Shown piece by piece: positions 27,990 through 37,831 of a stretch of DNA of 59,708 nucleotides. The DNA comes from Chromobacterium alticapitis (GTDB lineage Bacteria > Pseudomonadota > Gammaproteobacteria > Burkholderiales > Chromobacteriaceae), in contig NZ_PQWB01000048.1 of assembly GCF_002924365.1 (NCBI RefSeq), forward strand, positions 1 to 59,708, given 5' to 3'. How positions within the stretch are numbered: the stretch's first letter is position 1; every line of letters starts with the position of its first letter. The position numbers and the translations under genes were made by a program. The notes under the pieces were generated by a model, which saw only the letters and a program-made list of their open reading frames with translations, did no database searches and was not told the DNA's origin.

Positions 27990-28188
27990 GGTGGTCTCCT
28001 GGCGGAATCAGATTGTCATGATAGCTCAGCGCGCGGCCGGGCGGGAGGAGGCTTGTGCTGCGCGGCATGTCGACCTATACATGGTATTGCGTGGCGGATT
28101 TACGCCGATGTCTTAGCGGCGCGCCGCCTGGATATGGCCGCGCTCGCGGCGGAGCCGGTTTGGCATAGCCTGGAAAGGGGCGGTCGGC

Positions 28189-29412
28189 ATGGAGCTGAAA
28201 CCCAAGCGGTTCCTGATACTGGACGATCAGTTGGTGCTGCGCAAGCTGATCTCGCGTCAGGCAAGCTTTTTCAGCCGCTTCGCGGTCGAAATCGATGAAT
28301 TCAGCGATCCGGCTGAGGCGCTTCGCAGCATCGCGGAGGGCGGCTACCACTTGGTGATAACCGATATCGGCATGCCCGGCATGAACGGCATCGATTTCAT
28401 CAAAAACGTGGCCCGTCTCGGCTACCAGTCCGCCTTGCTCATCATTTCCGGCTACGATGGCAAAACCCTGCAGACCATCGCCGATATGTCATCGGCCCTG
28501 GGCATAGCCTGCACCCGTTTCCTGGCCAAGCCATACTCCGCCGACGCTTTCGTCGGCATGCTCAACAGCATATTCAATGAACTGGAACGAGCCGCGCAGC
28601 CGGACCCGACGGATATCGAGCGCCTGCTGAGCCGCTTGGGCAATGACAACTACCGCTTGGAATTTACCCCCGTCGTGACGCTGGCGGATCGACGGCTTTG
28701 CGGTTTTCACCTAGCCGCTCTGGTTCTGGAGGACGACAGGCGTTATCCAATGGAGCACCTGCTGAGACTGCTGGCCGGCCGGCGCATGGCGTCGGCGGTG
28801 GCGCTGGAGACGCTGGTGGAGAGGATTGCAAGGCTGCTGCTGGAAGTGTCCAGGCAAACGGCGTTCGACGAGTGTCCCGTCAGCGTGCGGATAGACGAAG
28901 CCTGTTTGAGCGCTGACAACGTGTTCGATCATTGCTATTCGCTGCTGCAGCAATGTGGCGTTCTGCCGCGGCGCATCGGTTTCGAGCTGGCCGATGGATT
29001 GAGACGGGGCGCCGATGCCGTGTGTTTCGAAAATATCGCCAAGATCCGCTATCTGGGGTTTCACCTGCAGGCGGGCGATTTCGGCCAGGGTTCGCTTGCG
29101 GTCAGCAATCTGTTCAAGTTTCCATTCGATCAGCTCAATGTGCCGCTGGAAACCTTGCGCTGGATGAGAGTCTTGCAAGGAGAGGACGCTGGCGCGCTGC
29201 GCTTGCTGCGCTACTTCGGCTTGCCGCAGACCGCGGTATGCGCCGGCCGCATCGATGACGACGATGCCTTGACGCTGGCTCAGGCCATGGGCTGCGTCAG
29301 CGGCACGGGAGATGTGCTGGGTTTGGCTGTGCCTGAGGGAGAACTGGTCGAGGTGGCGCGGGAGCATTGGGGAAGTAAGTCCGCATCGGACGGCGGCGCA
29401 TCCGCCATTTGA
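28189..29412 (+). CDS. response regulator with degenerate EAL domain
   Basis: The 407-residue protein has an intact N-terminal receiver (Asp11/Asp12, phospho-acceptor Asp59 in ITDIGMPG, Lys113 in LAKPYS). An EAL-fold output domain (about 146-395) follows. The catalytic signature is lost: the EAL tripeptide region reads GFHLAALV, the DDFG motif reads AGDFGQG, and the KxD position is LNV. It should not hydrolyse cyclic-di-GMP but could bind it or a protein. It heads a three-gene operon with a second receiver protein and a hybrid kinase. GGAAAGGGG lies before the ATG, and fliW is divergent. Confidence 0.85.
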   Translation: MELKPKRFLILDDQLVLRKLISRQASFFSRFAVEIDEFSDPAEALRSIAEGGYHLVITDIGMPGMNGIDFIKNVARLGYQSALLIISGYDGKTLQTIADMSSALGIACTRFLAKPYSADAFVGMLNSIFNELERAAQPDPTDIERLLSRLGNDNYRLEFTPVVTLADRRLCGFHLAALVLEDDRRYPMEHLLRLLAGRRMASAVALETLVERIARLLLEVSRQTAFDECPVSVRIDEACLSADNVFDHCYSLLQQCGVLPRRIGFELADGLRRGADAVCFENIAKIRYLGFHLQAGDFGQGSLAVSNLFKFPFDQLNVPLETLRWMRVLQGEDAGALRLLRYFGLPQTAVCAGRIDDDDALTLAQAMGCVSGTGDVLGLAVPEGELVEVAREHWGSKSASDGGASAI

Positions 29413-29421
29413 GGAGACACG

Positions 29422-30153
29422 ATGATTTCGGTCGATTTGGTCCGTCTGCGCATCTTGATCGTCGACGACCAGACGCTGGTGCGCACGCTGATTTCCCAGG
29501 CTTTGCAAAGCATGGGCATACGTCAGGAACATATCTTCCAGGCGGCGGATGGCACCGCCGCGATGCGGCTGTTGGACATCCGCATGGTGGACATCATGCT
29601 GTGCGACGTGCAGATGCAACCGATGAACGGCATGGATTTGCTCAAGGAATTGCGTTGCGGCCATACCGCCAATGTGTCCAATTTGCCGTTTGTCTTTCTG
29701 TCCGGGCACGCGGACAGGAGCAATGTGGTGCTGGCCAGTCAGTTGCATGCCGACGGCTTCGTGGTCAAGCCGCCCAAGCCGGCGGATGTGGAAAAAGCGA
29801 TTCAGACGGCGATGCAGCGTGTCCGGCCGGAGATTGATCCATTCAGCTATTACCACGTTGCTACGGGCACTGAATATGACAAGAAAGTGTTCGGTCGTCT
29901 GTTTGAGTCCAGGGCGCCGGTGGCGCAGGACGAGCCGGAGGAATGCTGCCTGTCTTTGGACCAAATCAAGCCGGGTTCGCGCTTGACGCGCGATTTGCGC
30001 AGCAAGGCCGGTCACTTGCTATTGCCGCGCGGCGCCACTATTTCGGCCAATCAGCTGACGGTATTGAAAGATTACAGCGAGCGCTATGGCGTTGCGCAGA
30101 TCTTCGTGCTGGAAAGTCCCGAGTCCACGGTGAATCCGGTCGCGAGAAACTAG
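29422..30153 (+). CDS. response regulator with short C-terminal domain
   Basis: A 243-residue protein with an N-terminal receiver (Asp15/Asp16, phospho-acceptor Asp62 in CDVQM, Lys in FVVKPPKP). The C-terminal ~70 residues ('[20 protein letters not shown]' and '[20 protein letters not shown]') resemble the small domain that often precedes HD-GYP domains, but no HD-GYP follows. There is no DNA-binding domain. GAGGAGA precedes the ATG, 9 nt after the previous stop; the kinase ATG follows 2 nt after this stop. It is therefore a likely phosphotransfer target of that kinase. Confidence 0.85.
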   Translation: MISVDLVRLRILIVDDQTLVRTLISQALQSMGIRQEHIFQAADGTAAMRLLDIRMVDIMLCDVQMQPMNGMDLLKELRCGHTANVSNLPFVFLSGHADRSNVVLASQLHADGFVVKPPKPADVEKAIQTAMQRVRPEIDPFSYYHVATGTEYDKKVFGRLFESRAPVAQDEPEECCLSLDQIKPGSRLTRDLRSKAGHLLLPRGATISANQLTVLKDYSERYGVAQIFVLESPESTVNPVARN

Positions 30154-30155
30154 TC

Positions 30156-33100
30156 ATGACGCACACCAGGCCGCGGCACAGTCAGGCGATTGCGATAGGA
30201 CGCACTGTGCTGGCCATCGTATTGCTGCTGGGCATCCTGCAAGTCGGCGTCATGCTGCAATTGCAAGCGAGCGCCTGGGGGCAGTTTCAGCAAGCCAGCC
30301 GCTTGGGGGATTGGAGCCGGGACGCGGATTTGCTTTACCGTTTCGGCGAGGCTCAGCAGGCCGAGAGCGGATTGTTGCGCATGATGTTGCTTGGCGGCGC
30401 GCCCAGCGCGGAGCAGCAGGGCCATCTCGATCAATTGGCCAAGCAAGTAGACGATGATTATTTCGCCTTGGCCGCCTCGCTGCACAGGCGGCAGGATGGG
30501 CAGCTTGAGGAAAAGCTGATTCATCTGCAGCAATCGCTGCGGCAATTCCAGCAGTTGCGCGCGCGGGCCGATGAAATCTGGCGCGCGCGCGCCGGTCCCA
30601 ACGTAGCCTTGACCACCAGCCTCTATGAACAAACTCGGGAGGTGCAGGAGCAGGTTCAACGTTTGCTGAGCGACGCCGTGGTGTCCATGGCGGCCAGCGG
30701 CGATCCCGACATCAACAATCTGGCCTGGTTGCAGCAGGATTTGTGGATGTCGGAATATTGGCTGAGCTCCTGCGCGCAGGCGCTGTCGCTGCGCGCGTCG
30801 CTGTCCCGCAGGCTGGACCGGCATGTCGAAGAGGACTTGGCGCGCAAACTGGCGGCCGGCATGTTGACGCTGGCCAAGCTGAGGCCCAGGGTGGACAGCG
30901 TGCGGGACCCCAGGTTGTCCGGGCTGTTCGCGAAGCTGGTTGTGCTTGCCGGCAAGCAGCAATTGCTGGCGCAACTGCAATTGGAGCAACTGGATGGGAA
31001 GCTGCAATTTGCTCAGGCCACTGATTTCCAAGCCAACCAGGTCCAGCTGTCGGAAGCGTTCAGCCAGGCGCTGGACTCGGTGTCCGATCATGCGGCCGCT
31101 GCCGTGAGGAGCAGCCGCGACGACGCCAGGCGGGCGCTGGTGAAGGAGGGGTTGTTCGGTCTGGCGGAGATCGTGTTGCTGGCCTTCCTGTTGTACGTGA
31201 TGGTGCGCAAGGTAATCAAGCCGCTGGAGTTTCTGCAGCGCATGCTCGATGTGTCGGGCGACGCCATGTTAGTGATAGATTCGCGCGGCGTCATCAAAAT
31301 GGCGAACGAGGGCGCTGGGCGGATGTTCGGCTATGCCATGAGCGCCTTGCTGGGCATGCCGGCCAGGCAGCTGTTCGTGATGAATGACGAACTGCATGCG
31401 GTTTTGGCCGCGCTGGAAATCCAGGAAGGGCGATCCATGCCAGTGGAAGGCATGGGTGGCGGCGGCGAGCATTTTCATGCCTTGTTGACCATAAACCGTT
31501 ATATGGAGAGCAACGGCAGCCCTCTGCACATTCTGATTGTGCGGGACGAACACAAGCGCCGCCTGGCCGAGGCTTCGCTGGAGCGCAGCGTGGCCTTGCT
31601 GTCGGTGATCTCGGAGATCGAAGCGCTGTTGTTGTCGCGCTCTGCGCGCGAAGCGGTCTTCAGCCGGCTGCATGACACCTTCCTGGAGTTCACGAGTTCG
31701 GAGCGCTGCGTGTTGGTGGCGTGGTCGACCATGGAGGGCAGCGACGAGTCCCTGCGGCTGCAGGCCGGCGAATGGCCGGACTTCCTGCCGCAAATCCAGC
31801 AGTTGTCCATGGCGGATGCGCCCTTACCGGCCCTGTTCCGCAGCCTGTCCGCCCAGCCCTCTTGGGTGTCGCTGCCAGTGATGCTGGCCGGCGAGGTGGC
31901 CGCTGGCGTTTGCCTGCTGCGGCCCACCTTGTCGCAACTGGGCATCAGCATCCTGCCTTTGCTGGGCGCTTACGCCAACATCCTGGGGTTTTACGCCGAA
32001 GAGGACAGACGCAAGCTGTCCGAGGCGCAGCTGCGCGCGGTGCTGCAGGAAGAGGAGGCGGTGTATTCGGCGTCGCCGGTGGGTTTGCTGCGCTTGAACG
32101 AGCATTTCCAAATCACGCGGGCGAACCTGACGGCCGAGGGCATTTTCGATGTCGGCGACGAATACGGCTTGTCCGGCATGCATTTGATGGAACTGCTGGC
32201 GTCCGAGCACGGCTGGTACGAACTGGCCGAACAGATGTCCAAGATGCAGCAGGAGAACGCGCGCATCCATTGCGAGCTGGAGTGCCTGACCGGCACCGGC
32301 AGGCCGATCTGGGTGTTGTTCGAAGGGCAGCTGCTGTTTCCGGACGCGTCGGAGTCCGTCATCATCCTGGCCTGTCTCGACATCACCGAGCGCAAGATGG
32401 CTGAATTCGAGCTGCGCATGGCGCGCGACCAGGCCAATGCGGCCAACCGCGCCAAGAGCGCCTTCCTCGCCACGATGAGCCACGAGATACGCACGCCGAT
32501 GAACGGCGTGCTGGGCATGCTGGAACTGCTGGCCATGACGCGGCTGGACGCGGAGCAGCGCGATACGGTGTCAACCATACAGGACTCCGCCAACACGTTG
32601 TTGCGGCTGATCGACGACATCCTGGATTTCTCGAAGATAGAGGCGGACCGCATGGAAATCGTGCCGGCCCGCACCGCGGTGCGGCCGTTCATGGACAGCG
32701 TGCGCAGCCTGTATCAGGAAAACGCCAACAAGAAGGGTCTGGCCCTGACGCTGGCGCTGGACGAGAGGCTGGCGCCTACCCTGGTGATGGACCCGCTGCG
32801 CGTCAGGCAGATTCTGCAAAACTTCATCAGCAACGCGATCAAGTTCACCTCCAGCGGACGGGTGGAGATCCGGGTCAAGGTGATGGACACCGTCTCCAAC
32901 TATCAAGTGCTGTCGTTCGAGATTGAAGATACTGGCATAGGCATGTCGCAGGAGCAGTTGAGCAAGCTGTTTCAGCCGTTTACCCAGGCGGACTCCGAAA
33001 CCACGCGCCGCTTTGGCGGCACCGGACTGGGCCTGGCCATCTGCAGGAGGCTGGCCGGCCTGATGGGCGGCCATGTGGAAATGGAGAGCGAGCCGGGCAA

Positions 33101-34046
33101 GGGCAGCTGCGCCCGTTTGTTGCTGGAGCTGGAGTGGCTGGCCGAGCAGGTGGAGCCGGTGGTGCTGCCGGAACAGCGCGTGCCGAAGGAACTGACGCAG
33201 GCGTCCGCTCAGGGCGATGCCGCGGACGGGGCGCGCATGGGTTTTCCCATCCTGTTCGCCGAGGATAATCCCACTAATCGCAAGCTGACGCTGAAACAGC
33301 TGGAGAAGCTCGGTTATCCGGCGGATTGGGCGGAGGATGGCGACAGAGCCTTCAGCAAGTGGCTGGCCGGCCGCTATTCCTTGATTCTGACCGATTGCCA
33401 CATGCCAGGCATAGACGGCTATCAGTTGGCCCGGCTGGTGCGCGCGCATGAGGCTTCGCATCCCGAGCGCGGCCGCACGCCCATCGTCGCCTGCACCGCC
33501 AATGCGGCCAAGGAGGAGGTGGATAAAACGCGGGAAGCCGGCATGGATGATTTCCTGACCAAGCCCTTGTCCATCCATGCGTTGGAGGCTGCCTTGCGCA
33601 AGTGGATGGCGTCTGCGAACGCGGAGTCGCCGGCTATTCTCGCTGCGCCCGCAGAGGAGGCAGCGCCTATGGAGAAGGCGGTGGAGGAGAGTGGCCAAGC
33701 GCTCATGCCCATAGATCGCAGCGTGCTGGAGGTGTACAGCAATGGCGAGCTCAGCGTGGAGCTGGAGATCCTCCGCGAATTCCAGACTGGCAACGTCGAG
33801 GACGTGGCGAGCTTGCACGAGGCGCTGCAGGCGGGCGATCCGGAGAAAGTGGGCTTCGCAGCCCATCGCATCAAGGGCGCCAGCCGCATGGTGGGCGCCA
33901 ACGATATGGGCGCCGCCGCAGAGGCGGTAGAGAAGGCAGGCAAGGCGCAGGACATAGAGGCGGCGCGAAGGGCCATGCCGATGCTCGAGGAGCAACTGAC
34001 ACGCTTCGACGGCTGGCTGGCCGTCCAGACCGAGGCCATCGTCTGA
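30156..34046 (+). CDS. hybrid sensor histidine kinase with receiver and Hpt domains
   Basis: A 1296-residue membrane kinase. TM1 is at about 13-33, a helical periplasmic sensor of about 295 residues follows, and TM2 is at about 331-350. A PAS domain (about 358-460), a GAF-like region (about 470-620) and a second PAS (about 630-750) lead to HisKA with the autophosphorylated His776 in [13 protein letters not shown]. The HATPase carries '[18 protein letters not shown]' and '[13 protein letters not shown]'. A receiver with Asp1080 ([10 protein letters not shown]) and a C-terminal Hpt with His1237 ([10 protein letters not shown]) complete a BarA/ArcB-like relay. The two upstream receivers are likely final acceptors. 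The sensed signal is unknown. Confidence 0.92.
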   Translation: MTHTRPRHSQAIAIGRTVLAIVLLLGILQVGVMLQLQASAWGQFQQASRLGDWSRDADLLYRFGEAQQAESGLLRMMLLGGAPSAEQQGHLDQLAKQVDDDYFALAASLHRRQDGQLEEKLIHLQQSLRQFQQLRARADEIWRARAGPNVALTTSLYEQTREVQEQVQRLLSDAVVSMAASGDPDINNLAWLQQDLWMSEYWLSSCAQALSLRASLSRRLDRHVEEDLARKLAAGMLTLAKLRPRVDSVRDPRLSGLFAKLVVLAGKQQLLAQLQLEQLDGKLQFAQATDFQANQVQLSEAFSQALDSVSDHAAAAVRSSRDDARRALVKEGLFGLAEIVLLAFLLYVMVRKVIKPLEFLQRMLDVSGDAMLVIDSRGVIKMANEGAGRMFGYAMSALLGMPARQLFVMNDELHAVLAALEIQEGRSMPVEGMGGGGEHFHALLTINRYMESNGSPLHILIVRDEHKRRLAEASLERSVALLSVISEIEALLLSRSAREAVFSRLHDTFLEFTSSERCVLVAWSTMEGSDESLRLQAGEWPDFLPQIQQLSMADAPLPALFRSLSAQPSWVSLPVMLAGEVAAGVCLLRPTLSQLGISILPLLGAYANILGFYAEEDRRKLSEAQLRAVLQEEEAVYSASPVGLLRLNEHFQITRANLTAEGIFDVGDEYGLSGMHLMELLASEHGWYELAEQMSKMQQENARIHCELECLTGTGRPIWVLFEGQLLFPDASESVIILACLDITERKMAEFELRMARDQANAANRAKSAFLATMSHEIRTPMNGVLGMLELLAMTRLDAEQRDTVSTIQDSANTLLRLIDDILDFSKIEADRMEIVPARTAVRPFMDSVRSLYQENANKKGLALTLALDERLAPTLVMDPLRVRQILQNFISNAIKFTSSGRVEIRVKVMDTVSNYQVLSFEIEDTGIGMSQEQLSKLFQPFTQADSETTRRFGGTGLGLAICRRLAGLMGGHVEMESEPGKGSCARLLLELEWLAEQVEPVVLPEQRVPKELTQASAQGDAADGARMGFPILFAEDNPTNRKLTLKQLEKLGYPADWAEDGDRAFSKWLAGRYSLILTDCHMPGIDGYQLARLVRAHEASHPERGRTPIVACTANAAKEEVDKTREAGMDDFLTKPLSIHALEAALRKWMASANAESPAILAAPAEEAAPMEKAVEESGQALMPIDRSVLEVYSNGELSVELEILREFQTGNVEDVASLHEALQAGDPEKVGFAAHRIKGASRMVGANDMGAAAEAVEKAGKAQDIEAARRAMPMLEEQLTRFDGWLAVQTEAIV

Positions 34047-34089
34047 GCCGCGCTTGGCCTGGCGCAGCGGGGCGCATAAAATCCGCTGC

Positions 34090-34923
34090 ATGACGCATTT
34101 TTCCGATACTCGATCGCTTTATTCTCGGCTGGAGCAGGCGCTGCTGTGCCGCGAGGTCGAGGGCAAGCTGCGGCTGACAGAGCGCTTGCGCCGGGACTGG
34201 CGAGCCGGCGCGCTGGCGCGGCTTGACGCTCCCGCGGCGTACCCGCTGGCTGAAGCGGGGAGGCCGGAGAGGCCTGAACTGGTTCATCCCGCCAGGGTGC
34301 CGCGGCGCAGCCTGTCCTCGCGGCAAGGACATGGTGCCTTATTGCACGCCATCGCCCACATCGAATTCAATGCCGTCAATCTGGCCTTGGACGCCGCCTG
34401 GCGTTTTCGCGAGCTGCCGGACGCTTTCGTCGACGACTGGCTCCGAGTGGCGGCGGAGGAGGCCGGTCATTTCCGTTTGTTGCAGGCGCGCTTGGCGGAT
34501 TTGGATTTCCGCTACGGCGATTTTCCTGCGCATGACGGGCTGTGGGCGATGACTCGCAAGACCGACCAAGACCCGCTGGCGCGCATGGCGCTGGTGCCGC
34601 GCGTGCTGGAGGCCCGCGGTCTGGATGTTACGCCCGGGATACAGCGGCGGTTGGCCGCCATCGGCGACGCGGTCAGCGTCGCGGCGCTGGACATCATTCT
34701 GCGCGATGAGGTCGGACATGTGCGGATAGGCAATCATTGGTTTTGCGAATTGTGCCGCCAGCGCGGGCTGGAACCTCAAGCGACCTTCCGCCGTCTATTG
34801 GAAGAACACGCGATGCAACTGCATCGCGGCGACTATAATCTGCCCGCGCGCGAAGCCGCGGGCTTCTTCGACGACGAACTGGCGGCCTTGGCACGGCTGA
34901 GCGAGCCGCCCGTCGACGCCTGA
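34090..34923 (+). CDS. DUF455 ferritin-like protein
   Basis: The 277-residue protein belongs to DUF455, a ferritin-like group distantly related to the tRNA hydroxylase MiaE. Di-iron ligand motifs are visible as 'AHIEFNAVNLALDAAWRF', 'EEAGHFRLLQARL' and 'RDEVGHVRIGNHWF', giving the paired E/ExxH pattern of a four-helix bundle. The molecular role is not established. The ATG at 34090 is chosen because the upstream 12 codons lie in sequence that looks like a -10 region (CATAAAAT). Confidence 0.82.
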   Translation: MTHFSDTRSLYSRLEQALLCREVEGKLRLTERLRRDWRAGALARLDAPAAYPLAEAGRPERPELVHPARVPRRSLSSRQGHGALLHAIAHIEFNAVNLALDAAWRFRELPDAFVDDWLRVAAEEAGHFRLLQARLADLDFRYGDFPAHDGLWAMTRKTDQDPLARMALVPRVLEARGLDVTPGIQRRLAAIGDAVSVAALDIILRDEVGHVRIGNHWFCELCRQRGLEPQATFRRLLEEHAMQLHRGDYNLPAREAAGFFDDELAALARLSEPPVDA

Positions 34924-34948
34924 TTTTCCCTATCTGGATCTCGCAGTC

Positions 34949-35164
34949 ATGAAAAATCTGATCACGCGCATGCGGAGCAACCGCAAATTCGCCATCTTTG
35001 TCCTGGTCGCCTCCACCGTGCTGTTCAGCGCGGCATCGGCGCTGTGGCAGGCCGGCGAGGCGGGCAGCTTGCTGTTGAAACTGTTGTGCCCGCTGGTCCT
35101 GCTGTTGGCCATGGCTGGACAGCTGCTGGCCTTGATGACCTTATTGCAAAAACCACGAAAATAA
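34949..35164 (+). CDS. small membrane protein, 71 residues
   Basis: A short protein with a basic N-terminus (RMRSNRK) and two hydrophobic helices (about 14-32 and 42-64). It is probably an inner-membrane hairpin. No family recognised. It follows the DUF455 gene by 25 bp and may share its transcript. Confidence 0.55.
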   Translation: MKNLITRMRSNRKFAIFVLVASTVLFSAASALWQAGEAGSLLLKLLCPLVLLLAMAGQLLALMTLLQKPRK

Positions 35165-35215
35165 AACGGCTTTTAAAAACAGCGATTTAAAGTTGCGTTT
35201 CCGCTGCGGGCGGGC

Positions 35216-35244
35216 TTGACGCTGAATGTCCGGCCGCGCATAAT
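35216..35244 (+). promoter_or_regulatory. promoter with its -10 element inside a palindrome
   Basis: TTGACG (35216-35221), 17 bp, CATAAT (35239-35244) is a good sigma-70 match. The -10 is the loop of an 8-bp perfect inverted repeat, CGGCCGCG (35231-35238) and CGCGGCCG (35245-35252), which could be an operator. Confidence 0.65.
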
Positions 35245-35264
35245 CGCGGCCGAATATCACCCAA

Positions 35265-35300
35265 ACAGGCTCCGCCATGCCGTGGAGCCTGTCGTTTTTT
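35265..35300 (+). terminator. intrinsic terminator/attenuator in the leader of the next gene
   Basis: ACAGGCTCC (35265-35273) pairs with GGAGCCTGT (35284-35292), followed by CG and six T. It starts about 15 nt after the predicted transcription start and before the 35323 gene, so it either makes a roughly 50-nt RNA or attenuates that gene. Confidence 0.75.
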
Positions 35301-35322
35301 GCACTTGCGGAGTGTCTGCATC

Positions 35323-35742
35323 ATGGAGCACCGGGTATTCCTGCGCCAGCTGGAAGCCAATGCGCTGCCTGCATCGGATTTCAATCATCAAGCCCATCTG
35401 TACGCAGCCTGGGGCTACCGGCGGGACTATCCGGCTCCGGAGGCCGCTGCTCGTTGCGCGCACACGCTGTCGCGTTTCGCCATGGCGAATGGCGAAGCGG
35501 CCAAGTACAACCACACGCTGACGATGGCGCTTCTGGCCATCGCTTACAGCCGGGTGGCATCCAATCCGGTGCTGGCGGATGACTGGCAGGCCTTCCTGAA
35601 TAATTGCCGGGACCTGGCGCAGGATGCGCGTGCTGTGCTGGAACAGCATTATTCGTCCGAGCGCCTGTCAGCCGACTCCGCCCGCAAGGCCTTCGTCAAG
35701 CCGGACCGCAAGCCTTTGCCGGTTTCCTGCCTGCTCAACTGA
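35323..35742 (+). CDS. conserved hypothetical protein, 139 residues
   Basis: A soluble helical protein with a 'FNHQAHLYAAWGYRRDY' motif near residues 22-38 and 'KYNHTLTMALLAIAYSR' near 59-75. The His pattern recurs in a family of uncharacterised proteins, but I cannot name a function. The ATG at 35323 follows GCGGAG by 10 nt; an earlier in-frame start overlaps the terminator and is unlikely. A strong terminator sits between its promoter and its start, suggesting regulated read-through. trhP begins 21 bp downstream. Confidence 0.7.
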   Translation: MEHRVFLRQLEANALPASDFNHQAHLYAAWGYRRDYPAPEAAARCAHTLSRFAMANGEAAKYNHTLTMALLAIAYSRVASNPVLADDWQAFLNNCRDLAQDARAVLEQHYSSERLSADSARKAFVKPDRKPLPVSCLLN

Positions 35743-35763
35743 ACACCAAGAAGTCATCACTCA

Positions 35764-37113
35764 ATGATCAAAGCCCCCGAACTTCTGCTGCCGGCCGGCA
35801 CGCTGGACAAGATGCGCGCCGCCTATGATTTCGGCGCCGACGCCGTGTACGCCGGCCAACCGCGTTACAGCCTGCGCGCCCGCAACAACGATTTCAAACT
35901 GGAAGAGCTGAAGCAGGGCATAGACGAGGCGCACGCGCGGGGCAAGTTGTTCTTCGTCGCCAGCAACATCCTGCCGCACAACAGCAAGATCAAGACTTAC
36001 ATGGCCGATATGGAGCCGGTGATCGCGATGAAGCCGGACGCGCTGATCATGGCCGATCCGGGTTTGATCATGATGGTGCGCGAAAAGTGGCCGGAGGTGC
36101 CGGTCCATCTGTCGGTTCAGGCCAATACCGTCAACTACATGGGCGTGAAGTTCTGGCAGAAGCTGGGCGTGTCGCGCATCATCCTGTCGCGAGAACTGAG
36201 CCTGGACGAGATCGCGGAGATTCGCCAGGAATGCCCCGATATCGAGCTGGAAGTGTTCGTTCATGGTGCATTGTGCATCGCCTACTCCGGCCGTTGCCTG
36301 CTATCCGGCTATTTCAACCACCGCGATCCCAACCAGGGCACTTGCACCAACGCCTGTCGTTGGGACTACAAAGTGCATGACACGCAGGGCGACGACGCCG
36401 GCGACGTTCAAGTCATCAATTTCGACTTCAACAAGGCGCTGGAAGAGGCCAACCAGAATTTCTCGTCCTGCGGCAGCCAGCAGCGCCATCCGCTGGCCGA
36501 CAAGACCTATCTGATCGAGGAGGGCAGCCGTCCGGGCGAACTGATGCCCATCATCGAGGACGAGCACGGCACCTACATCATGAACTCCAAGGACCTGCGC
36601 GCGGTGGAGCAGGTGGAGAAGCTGGCCAAGATAGGCGTGGACTCGCTGAAGATCGAGGGGCGCACCAAGAGCTTGTACTATGTGGCGCGCGCGGCCCAGG
36701 TCTATCGCAAGGCGATAGACGACGCCGTGGCCGGCCGCCCCTTCGACCTCGGCCTGTTGTCAGATCTGGACGGCCTGGCCAACCGCGGCTACACGCCGGG
36801 CTTCCTGGAGCGTCATCAGAGCCAGGACTACCAGAACTACCTGACCGGCCACTCCAAGGCCAAGCAGAGCCAGTACGTCGGCGACGTGATCGAGGTGGAT
36901 GCGGAAGGTTGGGCATTGATCGAAGTGAAGAACCGCTTTGCGGTGGGGGACAAGCTGGAAGTGATCCATCCGTCCGGCAACCGCGTGATCGAACTGGCCC
37001 AGATGACCCGTAACGGCGAAGCGGTGCAGGTTGCGCCGGGCAACGGCATGCAGGTGCGGATTCCGGGCTTGGCCGGTTACGACGGCAAGGCGCTAATCAC
37101 CCGCTTGCTGTGA
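35764..37113 (+). CDS. trhP: tRNA 5-hydroxyuridine modification protein TrhP (YegQ), U32 family
   Basis: The U32 signature 'LEVFVHGALCIAYSGRCLLS' is followed by 'GTCTNACRW', giving the cysteine set that holds the family's iron-sulfur cluster. At 449 residues it matches E. coli YegQ (TrhP, about 453), which with prephenate makes 5-hydroxyuridine at position 34 of several tRNAs. The shorter U32 protein UbiU and the longer RlhA differ in size. Start 'MIKAPELLLPAGTLDKM' is standard. It ends at a strong terminator. Confidence 0.88.
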   Translation: MIKAPELLLPAGTLDKMRAAYDFGADAVYAGQPRYSLRARNNDFKLEELKQGIDEAHARGKLFFVASNILPHNSKIKTYMADMEPVIAMKPDALIMADPGLIMMVREKWPEVPVHLSVQANTVNYMGVKFWQKLGVSRIILSRELSLDEIAEIRQECPDIELEVFVHGALCIAYSGRCLLSGYFNHRDPNQGTCTNACRWDYKVHDTQGDDAGDVQVINFDFNKALEEANQNFSSCGSQQRHPLADKTYLIEEGSRPGELMPIIEDEHGTYIMNSKDLRAVEQVEKLAKIGVDSLKIEGRTKSLYYVARAAQVYRKAIDDAVAGRPFDLGLLSDLDGLANRGYTPGFLERHQSQDYQNYLTGHSKAKQSQYVGDVIEVDAEGWALIEVKNRFAVGDKLEVIHPSGNRVIELAQMTRNGEAVQVAPGNGMQVRIPGLAGYDGKALITRLL

Positions 37114-37130
37114 TTTTGCCGCGCTTCGCG

Positions 37131-37157
37131 AAAAAGGCTGCCTCTGGCAGCCTTTTT
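37131..37157 (+). terminator. Rho-independent terminator of trhP
   Basis: AAAAAGGCTGCC (37131-37142) pairs with GGCAGCCTTTTT (37146-37157) around TCT. The T-run is part of the stem, giving possible action in both directions. Confidence 0.88.
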
Positions 37158-37831
37158 GCTTTATGGCGAAGGGGGTGTTGCATGAATGCTGTCTGGAGGT
37201 AGGCGCGGCAGTCGGGAGCGACGTAAGCTATTTTTTGCCTCAATTAATTTATGCCAAAGTCTTAAATGGCGGGCCGGCCGCGTTCTCCGCAACTAAGCGG
37301 GAGCTTAGGGCGTTGATGATCATAAACGGCGATTGGCGTCCACGACACAAGCTGTGGGATTTTTATGTAAGCAAGGTGGTTTATCTATTGCGGCAATCGG
37401 TAAATCTGATTAAAAAGTAATTACATAAAAATTATGGTGTGCGATTTTTTTAAACACCAGAGACGCAGTTGGAGATAGAGAGAGGAAGTCATGATGCAAA
37501 ACGACCATCATTGGCCAGGCTGTCCCACGCTTTGCCGCGTAGAGGTTTCGTCGCGAGCGCCGCATTCTCCTCCCCGCCTCAGGCAACGTCCTTTCGCTTC
37601 TTTCTGAACCATTCCGTCGATTCGTTCATTCCGGATGCAATCCGGGGTTACATGCTGTAACGCTTGAGCATATTGCGCGTCCCCGTCTTGGGTGTATTTT
37701 GGGATTGACGCGGCCCGCCATGCGGCGGCCGGCGATGCCTCAGGGCGACGACGCGCTGAAGAATGCAGTTCCTCGGGATCTCCCGCTTCGTTGCGGGAGC
37801 ATTTATGGTCGTGCTACTTAGGAAGCCTGTC
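37158..37831 (+). other. 674-bp gene-poor region before potF
   Basis: No convincing protein gene lies here. The middle (about 37210-37460) is clearly more AT-rich than the surroundings. An 85-codon open frame (37163-37420) has no homology I recognise. Notable elements are a TGGTGT/ACACCA stem with a T-rich loop (37434-37459), a 38-codon frame with a strong ribosome-binding site (37491), a weak promoter-like pair TTGCGC-N16-TATTTT (37673-37700), and a CTCCCGC/GCGGGAG hairpin (37780-37799) 33 nt before the potF start. It is probably a long regulated leader for the polyamine operon. Confidence 0.5.
37491..37607 (+). CDS. possible 38-codon upstream ORF
   Basis: Starts ATGATG 4 nt after an unusually good ribosome-binding site (AGAGGAAG) and runs 38 codons to TGA at 37605. 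The product is Pro/Arg/Ser-rich and has no known relative. It could be a leader peptide acting on potF, or chance. Confidence 0.2.
   Translation: MMQNDHHWPGCPTLCRVEVSSRAPHSPPRLRQRPFASF

Noticed and set aside
37163-37420. 85-codon frame after the trhP terminator
   Set aside because: Starts 5 bp after the terminator, has no ribosome-binding site and no recognisable sequence; treated as part of an intergenic region.
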